DNA from: Lycorma delicatula
Taxonomy: Eukaryota; Arthropoda; Insecta; Hemiptera; Fulgoridae
Assembly (NCBI RefSeq): GCF_047948215.1
Contig: NC_134455.1
Span: forward strand, 320,594,147 to 320,658,146
Direction of reading: 5' to 3'
DNA: 64,000 bases
Positions 24,644-37,053 of this stretch are shown here, in pieces. Under the pieces are notes generated by a model, which was given only the letters and a program-made list of their open reading frames with translations, had not been told where the DNA came from and searched no databases. Position numbers and translations under genes: made by a program. Numbering within the stretch: the stretch's first letter is position 1; each line of letters begins with the position of its first letter.

Positions 24644-26874
24644 TAGTTTTTTTTAATGTATAATTTTTTTGTATTGTTTTAATGATATAAAAATAATAAT
24701 TATTAAATGTTATATCATTAAAACAATTATTGTTTGTGATAATTATCTTTTGTAATATTTTAGACGTTAGTGGTATAATTATTTATTTTTACAATGTTAA
24801 AAATTAAGGTTTTTAATAATTGTGGGTATTTTTCCTTTTAATTTTGCTGAGTGTTATATGAATACGTTTATAAAAACATTTATTATTCGGGAAAAAATAT
24901 TTGCAATTAATATTTATACAAATAAGCATGACAGAGAATTTGTTTTGTTTAACATTTAAATAAATTTTAGCAATCATCATTCTTTTAAAGTAATATCCAC
25001 CAGGTTGTTTTAGTGGTACCCAAATTCTCTGATTTTAAACTCAAGTGTTCCAGCATTCAAGCCGAGTACTCCTTCTATTAAAATACAAACTAAATATTGC
25101 TGTTGGTTTTGTTTTGTTTTGTTAGGATGACAAACAGTTAGGATATCCTATAGATATGATTAGATGAACATTATCCACTAACATACAAATAACATCACAT
25201 GTTTTAGTGTTTTGGGCAATTTATAATTATTTATCTCTTTGTAGAATATCAAGGTTGTCGTTTAATATTAATACACTTGAAAGTATGGTGACTGAAATTA
25301 CGTTCATTTTATATTTGTGAGCATGTGCGCACATGTGTTAAAAGTACCAACAGTTATTGAAAGATTACAATAATTGTGTCATTACTTCGGCTCTAAAACA
25401 CAAAAGGTACTGTAATAAAAATATAACTGTTTTTCAAAAAAAGATTGTTACATATAAAACAGTAAGACACTAGGTCAAAAACTCTTATAATTTAGAACTC
25501 ACTTTAAAAAAAATACTTGTTAAATATATTTGACAGATTGTACATAATGTTTCAGGGTTCCATACAAGAAGCAAAAAAAACATTACAAAAACCTTACCCA
25601 ACTGATTTCATTAATAATGTAATTAACATATTTATTTTTATAAATAATTTTAATGTAAAAATCAAATAATTAATGTAATATTTTTTTTTATTATATTATA
25701 ATTATTGAAAAAATTATAGGTATAAACTACTTTAATTAATTTGTCAGGAAATCAGTTGTTAATATTTTTGTTTATTTCAAGAGATTTTAGAAACATCTAA
25801 TCTGTCATCAAATTTTAGAGGGTTTGCCGAAAATAGAGTGTGATAATTACTATTTTTTATTGTTTTAAAGATATTTAAAAAATTATGTCTAAATTACCTG
25901 GATTTTGGAAAGTGAATTACTATTTAATAAGATTTATAAAAATTAGCATTAAAAAAGATAACATCTAATCTTATTTAACACATATTAAATAAAACTAAAG
26001 GAATATAAATATATAGTTTCCATAGAAATAAATTTTTATTTCTAATATAAATTTGTATTGTTGTTTGTAATTTTAAATAAATTTGAACAATTATCATTTT
26101 TTAACATTCTAGAATATCCACCTGGTTGGTATAGTGGTGAAAGTGTCTTTCCAAATCAGCTGATTTACAAGTCGACAGTTACAGGGTTCATCCACTAATA
26201 AGAGAAGTTTTAAGGTTGGGTTTCAATTAAGCGCAGTTAATATCATCCTCTTTCATCGACATAAGCAATACTTCAATGGATTGCTGAAGGCAGAACAGGT
26301 AAAAGTGAGAAAAACACATTCCAGAATATAGTTATTGAAATTTTAAGTGTCTACAAAATAAACTGTTCAAGTTTTTCAAGACATCAATTAAAACTATGAT
26401 TTATAATTTCCATGCAGTTAATAAAGAATTCATATATTTTTTATGGAAAAGGGTTCCTTTGAATTTTATGATTTGTTTTTCCTAATCTGTTTAGTAAATG
26501 GTTTCTGCCTTATTATGCAGCTTACTCTGAAAATTTATTAGCAAATAAGACCACTCGAGGGTCAACTATGATTAATCTTGTGATTACCCTAGAAGAACAG
26601 TTGTAGCAATCCTCCCGGTCAAAGCAATGTTTGTCAATAGAGTTCATGATCTGATAGTGGAATCAAATTTTTATTGTGTTGTAATATAAAGAAACAGATT
26701 GGTACTGGTCTATTAGTTTTATGTTTGCTTCTAGTATGATAGCATTACCTCTTTTTGGGTATGAAAATCGCTGTAAAATTCATGCTATATATAAAGTAAT
26801 GATAAAAGTTAAATTATTTGATATTTATTTAAGCTATTGTATTAATCAATTTTAACAAGAATAATAAAAAAACC
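24644..26874 (+). repeat. Monomer 13: L-C (2231 bp)
   Basis: C deletion at 24939/24940, TGTGATAATT and TTTTAGACG as in monomer 3, and an L-type tail (GAAGAACAG, CTCTTTTTGGG). It is the last copy of the left HOR domain. Confidence 0.95.
26117..26314 (+). mobile_element. SINE copy (monomer 13)
   Basis: Head and body intact. Confidence 0.72.
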
Positions 26875-27714
26875 TAGTTTTTTTTAATGTATAATTTTTT
26901 TGTATTGTTTTAATGATATAAAAATAATAATTATTAAATGTTATATCATTAAAACAATTATTGTTTGTAATAATTATCTTTTGTAATATTTTAAACGTTA
27001 GTGGTATAATTATTATATTTACAATGTTAAAAATTAAGGTTTATAATAATTGTGGGTATTTTTCCTTTTAATTTTGCAGAGTGTTATATGAATACGTTTA
27101 TAAAAACATTTATTATTCGGGAAAAAATATTTGCAATTAATATTTATACAAATAAGCATGACGGAGAATCTCATCTGACGTTATGAAAATCATTTTATTT
27201 GTAACTAGTTAAATATAAATATATAGTATCCATGGAAATAAATTTTAAATGAGTATAGTATCCATGGATATAAATTATTAATTTGTTTTGTTTAACATTT
27301 AAATAAATTTTAGCAATCATCATTCTTTTAAAGTAATATCCACCAGGTTGTTTTAGTGGTACCCAAATTCTCTGATTTTAAACTCAAGTGTTCCAGCATT
27401 CAAGCCGAAAACTCCTTCTATTAAAATACAAACTAAATATTGCTGTTGGTTTTGTTTTGTTTTGTTAGGATGACACACAGTTAGGATATCCTATAGATAT
27501 GATTAGATGAACATTATCCACTAACATACAAATAACATCACATGTTTTAGTGTTTTGGGCGATTTATAATTATTTATTTCTTTGTAGAATATCAAGGTTG
27601 TCGTTTAATATTAATACACTTGAAAGTATGGTGACTGAAATTGCGTTCATTTTATATTTGTGAGCATGTGCTTACATGTGTTAAAAGTACCAACAGTTAT
27701 TGAAAGATTACAAT

Positions 27715-27745
27715 GATATTATAAACTGTAGTGTACAATTCTCAT
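27715..27745 (+). other. 31-bp D segment (monomer 14)
   Basis: GATATTATAAACTGTAG..TTCTCAT inserted between ACAAT and AATTGTG, where most monomers read ACAATAATTGTG. It is always accompanied by CTGCTCAAAAAC and AAAAGTTACTG just downstream. Other copies: 30092-30122, 55714-55744, 58090-58120, 60464-60494 and 62838-62868. Confidence 0.92.
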
Positions 27746-28492
27746 AATTGTGTCATTACTTCTGCTCAAAAACACAAAAGTTACTGTAATAAAAATATAA
27801 CTGTTTTTCAAAAAAAGGATTGTTACATATAAAACAGTAAGACACTAGGTCAAAAACTCTTATAATTTAGAACTCACTTTAAAAAAAATACTTGTTAAAT
27901 ATATTTGACAGATTGTACACAATGTTTCAGGGTTCCATAAGAGAAGCAAAAAATAACATTACAAAAATCTTACCCAACTGATTTCATTAATAATGTAATT
28001 AACATATTTATTTTTATAAATAATTTTAATGTAAAAATCAAATAATTTATGGAATATTTTTTTTTATTATATTATAATTATTGAAAAAATTATAGGTATA
28101 AACTACTTTAATTAATCTGTCAGGAAATCAGTTGTTAATATTTTTGTTTATTTCAAGAGATTTTAGAAACATCTAATCTGTCATCAAATTTTAGAGGGTT
28201 TGCCGAAAATAGAGTGTGATAATTACTATTTTTTATTGTTTTAAAGATATTTAAAAAATTGTGTCTAAATTACCTGGATTTTGGAAAGTGAATTACTATT
28301 TAATAAGATTTATAAAAATTAGCATTAAAAAAGATAACATCTAATCTTATTTAACACATATTAAATAAAACTAAAGGAATATAAATATATAGTTTCCATA
28401 GAAATAAATTTTTATTTCTAATATAAATTTGTATTGTTGTTTGTAATTTTAAATAAATTTGAACAATTATCATTTTTTAACATTCTAGAATA

Positions 28493-28689
28493 TCCACCTG
28501 GTTGGTATAGTGGTGAAAGTGTCTTTCCAAATCAGCTGATTTACAAGTCGACAGTTACAGGGTTCATCCACTAATAAGAGAAGTTTTAAGGTTGGGTTTC
28601 AATTAAGCGCAGTTAATATCATCCTCTTTCATCGACATAAGCAATACTTCAATGGATTGCTGAAGGCAGAACAGGTAAAAGTGAGAAAA
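28493..28689 (+). mobile_element. SINE copy (monomer 14)
   Basis: Head and body present; terminal A run one base shorter (GTGAGAAAACAC). Confidence 0.72.
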
Positions 28690-29250
28690 CACATTCCAGA
28701 ATATAGTTATTGAAATTTTAAGTGTCTATAAAATAAACTGTTCAAGTTTTTCAAGACATCAATTAAAACTATGATTTATAATTTCCATGCAGTTAATAAA
28801 GAATTCATATATTTTTTATGGAAAAGGGTTCCTTTGAATTTTATGATTTGTTTTTCCTAATCTGTTTAGTAAATGGTTTCTGCCTTATTATGCAGCTTAC
28901 TCTGAAAATTTATTAGCAAATAAGACCACTCGAGGGTCAACTATGATTAATCTTGTGATTACCCTAGAAGAACAGTTGTAGCAATCCTCCCGGTCAAAGC
29001 AATGTTTGTCAATAGAGTTCATGATCTGATAGTGGAATCAAATTTTTATTGTGTTGTAATATAAAGAAACAGATTGGTACTGGTCTATTAGTTTTATGTT
29101 TGCTTCTAGTATGATAGCATTACCTCTTTTTGGGTATGAAAATCGCTGTAAAATTCATGCTATATATAAAGTAATGATAAAAGTTAAATTATTTGATATT
29201 TATTTAAGCTATTGTATTAATCAATTTTAACAAGAATAATAAAAAAAACC

Positions 29251-30867
29251 TAGTTTTTTTTAATGTATAATTTTTTTGTATTGTTTTAATGATATAAAAA
29301 TAATAATTATTAAATGTTATATCATTAAAACAATTATTGTTTGTAATAATTATCTTTTGTAATATTTTAAACGTTAGTGGTATAATTATTTATATTTACA
29401 CTCTTAAAAATTAAGGTTTTTAATAATTGTGGGTATTTTTCCTTTTAATTTTGCAGAGTGTTATATGAATACGTTTATAAAAACATTTATTATTCGGGAA
29501 AAAATATTTGCAATTAATATTTATACAAATAAGCATGACAGAGAATCTCATCTGACGTTATGAAAATCATTTTATTTGTAACTAGTTAAATATAAATATA
29601 TAGTATCCATGGAAATAAATTTTAAATTAGTATAGTATCCATGGATATAAATTATTAATGTGTATTGTTTAACATTTAAATAAATTTTAGCAATCATCAT
29701 TCTTTTAAAGTAATATCCACCAGGTTGTTTTAGTGGTACCCAAATTCTCTGATTTTAAATTCAAGTGTTCCAGCATTCAAGCCGAGTACTCCTTCTATTA
29801 AAATACAAACTAAATATTGCTGTTGGTTTTGTTTTGTTTTGTTAGGATGACACACAGTTAGGATATCCTACAGATATGATTAGATGAACATTATCCACTA
29901 ACATACAAATAACATCACATGTTTTAGTGTTTTGGGCGATTTATAATTATTTATTTCTTTGTAGAATATCAAGGTTGTCGTTTAATATTAATACACTTGA
30001 AAGTATGGTGACTGAAATTGCGTTCATTTTATATTTGTGAGCATGTGCGCACATGTGTTAAAAGTACCAACAGTTATTGAAAGATTACAATGATATTATA
30101 AACTGTAGTGTACAATTCTCATAATTGTGTCATTACTTCTGCTCAAAAACACAAAAGTTACTGTAATAAAAATATAACTGTTTTTCAAAAATAAGAGAAG
30201 TTTTAAGGTTGGGTTTCAATTAAGTGCAGTTAATATCATCCTCTTTCATCGACATAAGCAATACTTCAATGGATTGCTGAAGGCAGAACAGGTAAAAGTG
30301 AGAAAAAAACATTCCAGAATATAGTTATTGAAATTTTAAGTGTCTATAAAATAAACTGTTCAAGTTTTTCAAGATATCAATTAACACTATGATTTATAAT
30401 TTCCATGCAGTTAATAAAGAATTCATATATTTTTTATGGAAAAGGGTTCCTTTGAATTTTATGATTTGTTTTTCCTAATCAGTTTAGTAAATGGTTTCTG
30501 CCTTATTATGCAGCTTACTCTGAAAATGTATTAGCACATATGACCACTCGAGGGTCAACTATGATTAATCTTGTGATTACCCTAGAAGAACAGTTGTGGC
30601 AATCCTCCCGGTCAAAGCAATGTTTGTCAATAGAGTTCATGATCTGATAGTGGAATCAAATTTTTATTGTGTTGTAATATAAAGAAACAGATTGGTACTG
30701 GTCTATTAGTTTTATGTTTGCTTCTAGTATGATAGCATTACCTTTTTTTGTGTATAAAAATCGCTGTAAAATTCATGCTATATATAAAGAAATGATAAAA
30801 GTTAAATTATTTGATATTTATTTCAACTATTGTATTAATCAATTTTAACAAGAGTAATAAAAAAACC
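29251..30867 (+). repeat. Monomer 15: S-D mosaic (1617 bp)
   Basis: The only S monomer with the 31-bp D segment (30092-30122). The leader is L/D-like (TTTTTTTTAATG, ACACTCTTAAAAATT), the L-block deletion join is at 30191/30192, and the tail is S-type. The headless SINE body is 30192-30309. An L-D front recombined with an S back would give this structure. Confidence 0.93.
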
Positions 30868-32454
30868 TAGTTTTTTTCAAATGTATAATTTTTTTGTATT
30901 GTTTTAATGATATAAAAATAATAATTATTAAATGTTATATCATTAAAACAATTATTGTTTGTAATAATTATCTTTTGTAATATTTTAAACGTTAGTGGTA
31001 TAATTATTATATTTACAATGTTAAAAATTAAGGTTTTTAATAATTGTGGGTATTTTTCCTTTTAATTTTGCAGAGTGTTATATGAATACGTTTATAGAAA
31101 CATTTATTATTCGGGAAAAAATATTTGCAATTAATATTTATACAAATAAGCATGACAGAGAATCTCATCTGACGTTATGAAAATCATTTTATTTGTAACT
31201 AGTTAAATATAAATATATAGTATCCATGGAAATAAATTTTAAATTAGTATAGTATCCATGGATATAAATTATTAATTTGTTTTGTTTAACATTTAAATAA
31301 TTTTTAGCAATCATCATTCTTTTAAAGTAATATCCACCAGGTTGTTTTAGTGGTACCCAAATTCTCTGATTTTAAACTCAAGTGTTCCAGCATTCAAGCC
31401 GAGTACTCCTTCTATTAAAATACAAACTAAATATTGCTGTTGGTTTTGTTTTGTTTTGTTAGGATGACACACAGTTAGGATATCCTATAGATATGATTAG
31501 ATGAACATTATCCACTAACATACAAATAACATCACATGTTTTAGTGTTTTGGGCAATTTATAATTATTTATCTCTTTGTAGAATATCAAGGTTGTCGTTT
31601 AATATTAATACACTTGAAAGTATGGTGACTGAAATTGCGTTCATTTTATATTTGTGAGCATGTGCGCACATGTGTTAAAAGTACCAACAGTTATTGAAAG
31701 ATTACAATAATTGTGTCATTACTTCGGCTCTAAAACACAAAAGGTACTGTAATAAAAATATAACTGTTTTTCAAAAATAAGAGAAGTTTTAAGGTTGGGT
31801 TTCAATTAAGCGCAGTTAATATCATCCTCTTTCATCGACATAAGCAATACTTCAATGGATTGCTGAAGGCAGAACAGGTAAAAGTGAGAAAAAAACATTC
31901 CAGAATATAGTTATTGAAATTTTAAGTGTCTATAAAATAAACTGTTCAAGTTTTTCAAGATATCAATTAACACTATGATTTATAATTTCCATGCAGTTAA
32001 TAAAGAATTCATATATTTTTTATGGAAAAGGGTTCCTTTGAATTTTATGATTTGTTTTTCCTAATCAGTTTAGTAAATGGTTTCTGCCTTATTATGCAGC
32101 TTACTCTGAAAATGTATTAGCACATATGACCACTCGAGGGTCAACTATGATTAATCTTGTGATTACCCTAGAAGAACAGTTGTGGCAATCCTCCCGGTCA
32201 AAGCAATGTTTGTCAATAGAGTTCATGATCTGATAGTGGAATCAAATTTTTATTGTGTTGTAATATAAAGAAACAGATTGGTACTGGTCTATTAGTTTTA
32301 TGTTTGCTTCTAGTATGATAGCATTACCTTTTTTTTGTGTATAAAAATCGCTGTAAAATTCATGCTATATATAAAGAAATGATAAAAGTTAAATTATTTG
32401 ATATTTATTTCAACTATTGTATTAATCAATTTTAACAAGAGTAATAAAAAAACC
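30868..32454 (+). repeat. Monomer 16: S, basic form (1587 bp)
   Basis: Full head without the 94-bp duplication; L-block join at 31777/31778; headless SINE body 31778-31895. It shares TTTATAGAAACATTT with monomer 1, which suggests that these two S copies are related apart from the duplication. Confidence 0.95.
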
Positions 32455-34709
32455 TAGTTTTTTTCAAATGTATAATTTTTTTGTATTGTTTTAATGATAT
32501 AAAAATAATAATTATTAAATGTTATATCATTAAAACAATTATTGTTTGTAATAATTATCTTTTGTAATATTTTAAACGTTAGTGGTATAATTATTTATTT
32601 TTACAATGTTAAAAATTAAGGTTTTTAATAATTGTGGGTATTTTTCCTTTTAATTTTGCAGAGTGTTATATGAATACGTTTATAAAAACATTTATTATTC
32701 GGGAAAAAATATTTGCAATTAATATTTATACAAATAAGCATGACAGAGAATCTCATCTGACGTTATGAAAATCATTTTATTTGTAACTAGTTAAATATAA
32801 ATATATAGTATCCATGGAAATAAAGTAATATCCACCAGGTTGTTTTAGTGGTACCCAAATTCTCTGATTTTAAATTCAAGTGTTCCAGCATTCAAGCCGA
32901 GTACTCCTTCTATTAAAATACAAACTAAATATTGCTGTTGGTTTTGTTTTGTTTTGTTAGGATGACACACAGTTAGGATATCCTATAGATATGATTAGAT
33001 GAACATTATCCACTAACATACAAATAACATCACATGTTTTAGTGTTTTGGGCGATTTATAATTATTTATTTCTTTGTAGAATATCAAGGTTGTCGTTTAA
33101 TATTAATACACTTGAAAGTATGGTGACTGAAATTGCGTTCATTTTATATTTGTGAGCATGTGCGCACATGTGTTAAAAGTACCAACAGTTATTGAAAGAT
33201 TACAATAATTGTGTCATTACTTCGGCTCTAAAACACAAAAGGTACTGTAATAAAAATATAACTGTTTTTCAAAAAAAGATTGTTACATATAAAACAGTAA
33301 GACACTAGGTCAAAAACTCTTATAATTTAGAACTCACTTTAAAAAAAATACTTGTTAAATATATTTGACAGATTGTACACAATGTTTCAGGGTTCCATAC
33401 AAGAAGCAAAAAAAACATTACAAAAATCTTACCCAACTGATTTCATTAATAATGTAATTAACATATTTATTTTTATAAATAATTTTAATGTAAAAATCAA
33501 ATAATTTATGTAATATTTTTTTTTATTATATTATAATTATTGAAAAAATTATAGGTATAAACTACTTTAATTAATCTGTCAGGAAATCAGTTGTTAATAT
33601 TTTTGTTTATTTCAAGAGATTTTAGAAACATCTAATCTGTCATCAAATTTTAGAGGGTTTGCCGAAAATAGAGTGTGATAATTACTATTTTTTATTGTTT
33701 TAAAGATATTTAAAAAATTATGTCTAAATTACCTGGATTTTGGAAAGTGAATTACTATTTAATAAGATTTGTAAAAATTAGCATTAAAAAAGATAACATC
33801 TAATCTTATTTAACACATATTAAATAAAACTAAAGGAATATAAATATATAGTTTCCATAGAAATAAATTTTTATTTCTAATATAAATTTGTATTGTTGTT
33901 TGTAATTTTAAATAAATTTGAACAATTATCATTTTTTAACATTCTAGAATATCCACCTGGTTGGTATAGTGGTGAAAGTGTCTTTCCAAATCAGCTGATT
34001 TACAAGTCGACAGTTACAGGGTTCATCCACTAATAAGAGAAGTTTTAAGGTTGGGTTTCAATTAAGCGCAGTTAATATCATCCTCTTTCATCGACATAAG
34101 CAATACTTCAATGGATTGCTGAAGGCAGAACAGGTAAAAGTGAGAAAAACACATTCCAGAATATAGTTATTGAAATTTTAAGTGTCTATAAAATAAACTG
34201 TTCAAGTTTTTCAAGACATCAATTAAAACTATGATTTATAATTTCCATGCAGTTAATAAAGAATTCATATATTTTTTATGGAAAAGGGTTCCTTTGAATT
34301 TTATGATTTGTTTTTCCTAATCTGTTTAGTAAATGGTTTCTGCCTTATTATGCAGCTTACTCTGAAAATTTATTAGCAAATAAGACCACTCGAGGGTCAA
34401 CTATGATTAATCTTGTGATTACCCTAGAAGAACAGTTGTAGCAATCCTCCCGGTCAAAGCAATGTTTGTCAATAGAGTTCATGATCTGATAGTGGAATCA
34501 AATTTTTATTGTGTTGTAATATAAAGAAACAGATTGGTACTGGTCTATTAGTTTTATGTTTGCTTCTAGTATGATAGCATTACCTCTTTTTGGGTATGAA
34601 AATCGCTGTAAAATTCATGCTATATATAAAGTAATGATAAAAGTTAAATTATTTGATATTTATTTAAGCTATTGTATTAATCAATTTTAACAAGAATAAT
34701 AAAAAAACC
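32455..34709 (+). repeat. Monomer 17: L-B (2255 bp)
   Basis: 90-bp head deletion at 32824/32825; carries AGATTTGTAAAAATT, the marker of the right-domain L-B lineage (also in monomers 20, 23 and 26). Confidence 0.95.
33952..34149 (+). mobile_element. SINE copy (monomer 17)
   Basis: Head and body intact. Confidence 0.72.
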
Positions 34710-35048
34710 TAGTTTTTTTTAATGTATAATTATTTTGTATTGTTTTAGTGATATAAAAATAATAATTTTTAAATGTTATATCATTAAAACAATTATTGTT
34801 TGTAATAATTATCTTTTGTAATATTTTAAACGTTAGTGGTATAATTATTTATATTTACACTCTTAAAAATTAAGGTTTTTAATAATTGTGGGTATTTTTC
34901 CTTTTAATTTTGCAGAGTGTTATATGAATACGTTTATAAAAACATTTATTATTCGGGAAAAAATATTTGCAATTAATATTTATACAAATAAGCATGACAG
35001 AGAATCTCATCTGACGTTATGAAAATCATTTTATTTGTAACTTGTTAA

Positions 35049-35248
35049 ATATAAATATATAGTATCCATGGAAATAAATTTTAAATTAGTATAGTATCCA
35101 TGGATATAAATTATTAATTTGTATTGTTTAACATTAATATAAATTTTAGCAATCATCATTCTTTTAAAGTAATATCCACCAGGTTGTTTTAGTGGTACCC
35201 AAATTCTCTGATTTTAAATTTAAGTGTTCCAGCATTCAAGCCGAGTAC
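35049..35248 (+). repeat. Internal paralogous block P, upstream copy (monomer 18)
   Basis: Runs from ATATAAATATATAG to AAGCCGAGTACTC. It is related to 36182-36379 in the same monomer: both contain ATATAAATATATAG, then TCCAT-GAAATAAATTTT, a TAAATAAATTT stretch, ATCATT, TATCCACC-GGTTG and TAGTGG in the same order and spacing. About 200 bp. Confidence 0.65.
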
Positions 35249-36181
35249 TCCTTCTATTAAAATACAAACTAAATATTGCTGTTGGTTTTGTTTTGTTTTG
35301 TTAGGATGACACACAGTTAGGATATCCTACAGATATGATTAGATGAACATTATCCACTAACATACAAATAACATCACATGTTTTAGTGTTTTGGGCGATT
35401 TATAATTATTTATTTCTTTGTAGAATATCAAGGTTGTCGTTTAATATTAATACACTTGAAAGTATGGTGACTGAAATTGCGTTCATTTTATATTTGTGAG
35501 CATGTGCGCACATGTGTTAAAAGTACCAACAGTTATTGAAAGATTACAATAATTGTGTCATTACTTCGGCTCTAAAACACAAAAGGTACTGTAATAAAAA
35601 TATAACTGTTTTTCAAAAAAAGATTGTTACATATAAAACAGTAAGACACTAGGTCAAAAACTCTTATAATTTAGAACTCACTTTAAAAAAAATACTTGTT
35701 AAATATATTTGACAGATTGTACACAATGTTTCAGGGTTCCATACAAGAAGCAAAAAAAACATTACAAAAATCTTACCCAACTGATTTCATTAATAATGTA
35801 ATTAACATATTTATTTTTATAAATAATTTTAATGTAAAAATCAAATAATTTATGTAATATTTTTTTTTATTATATTATAATTATTGAAAAAATTATAGGT
35901 ATAAACTACTTTAATTAATCTGTCAGGAAATCAGTTGTTAATATTTTTGTTTATTTCAAGAGATTTTAGAAACATCTAATCTGTCATCAAATTTTAGAGG
36001 GGTTGCCGAAAATAGAGTGTGATAATTACTATTTTTTATTGTTTTAAAGATATTTAAAAAATTATGTCTAAATTACCTGGATTTTGGAAAGTGAATTACT
36101 ATTTAATAAGATTTATAAAAATTAGCATTAAAAAAGATAACATCTAATCTTATTTAACACATATTAAATAAAACTAAAGGA

Positions 36182-36379
36182 ATATAAATATATAGTTTCC
36201 ATAGAAATAAATTTTTATTTCTAATATAAATTTGTATTGTTGTTTGTAATTTTAAATAAATTTGAACAATTATCATTTTTTAACATTCTAGAATATCCAC
36301 CTGGTTGGCATAGTGGTGAAAGTGTCTTTCCAAATCAGCTGATTTACAAGTCGACAGTTACAGGGTTCATCCACTAATA
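36182..36379 (+). repeat. Internal paralogous block P', downstream copy (monomer 18)
   Basis: Partner of 35049-35248, about 198 bp, ending in the intact SINE head. The homology reaches ~110 bp upstream of the SINE, so the similarity is not only two independent SINE insertions; a larger segment including flanking DNA was duplicated, or a larger composite element is involved. Confidence 0.65.
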
Positions 36380-36493
36380 AGAGAAGTTTTAAGGTTGGGT
36401 TTCAATTAAGCGCAGTTAATATCATCCTCTTTCATCGACATAAGCAATACTTCAATGGATTGCTGAAGGCAGAACAGGTAAAAGTGAGAAAAA
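36296..36493 (+). mobile_element. SINE copy with A-box substitution (monomer 18)
   Basis: The A-box-like stretch reads TGGCATAGTGG instead of TGGTATAGTGG. The change is still compatible with the pol III consensus, where this position is a pyrimidine. Confidence 0.72.
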
Positions 36494-37053
36494 CACATTC
36501 CAGAATATAGTTATTGAAATTTTAAGTGTCTACAAAATAAACTGTTCAAGTTTTTCAAGACATCAATTAAAACTATGATTTATAATTTCCATGCAGTTAA
36601 TAAAGAATTCATATATTTTTTATGGAAAAGGGTTCCTTTGAATTTTATGATTTGTTTTTCCTAATCTGTTTAGTAAATGGTTTCTGCCTTATTATGCAGC
36701 TTACTCTGAAAATTTATTAGCAAATAAGACCACTCGAGGGTCAACTATGATTAATCTTGTGATTACCCTAGAAGAACAGTTGTAGCAATCCTCCCGGTCA
36801 AAGCAATGTTTGTCAATAGAGTTCATGATCTGATAGTGGAATCAAATTTTTATTGTGTTGTAATATAAAGAAACAGATTGGTACTGGTCTATTAGTTTTA
36901 TGTTTGCTTCTAGTATGATAGCATTACCTCTTTTTGGGTATGAAAATCGCTGTAAAATTCATGCTATATATAAAGTAATGATAAAAGTTAAATTATTTGA
37001 TATTTATTTAAGCTATTGTATTAATCAATTTTAACAAGAATAATAAAAAAACC

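Larger units (their letters stand above)
20709..26874 (+). repeat. HOR copy: S(dup94) / L-B / L-C
   Basis: Trimer of exactly 6166 bp, repeating 14543-20708. It shares the GTTCTG interruption (near 22882). Its third monomer differs from that of the previous trimer: the tail keeps the L-type markers GAAGAACAG and CTCTTTTTGGG, and it is followed by another L monomer rather than an S. Confidence 0.9.
26875..29250 (+). repeat. Monomer 14: L-D mosaic at domain boundary (2376 bp)
   Basis: The head resembles the S(dup94) monomers (GCATGACGGAGAATC, AAGGTTTATAATAATTG, AAATGAGTATAG) but without the duplication. The middle carries the 31-bp D segment at 27715-27745 and the body is L. Private changes include GCCGAAAACTCC, GTGCTTACATG (breaking the palindrome) and one fewer A after the SINE body. 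It joins the left and right domains. Confidence 0.93.
30868..37053 (+). repeat. HOR copy: S / L-B / L-A
   Basis: Trimer of 6186 bp that founds the second HOR type. The S lacks the 94-bp duplication, the middle L has the 90-bp head deletion and the marker AGATTTGTAAAAATT, and the last L has a full head with ACACTCTTAAAAATT in its leader. Confidence 0.9.
34710..37053 (+). repeat. Monomer 18: L-A, full head (2344 bp)
   Basis: A reference full-length monomer without the D segment. The leader has ACACTCTT; the hairpin carries several substitutions (ATTATTTTGTATTG, TTTTAGTGATATA, AATTTTTAAATG). The SINE A box has one change (TGGCATAGTGG). The two related blocks 35049-35248 and 36182-36379 can be compared here without interruption. 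Confidence 0.95.
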
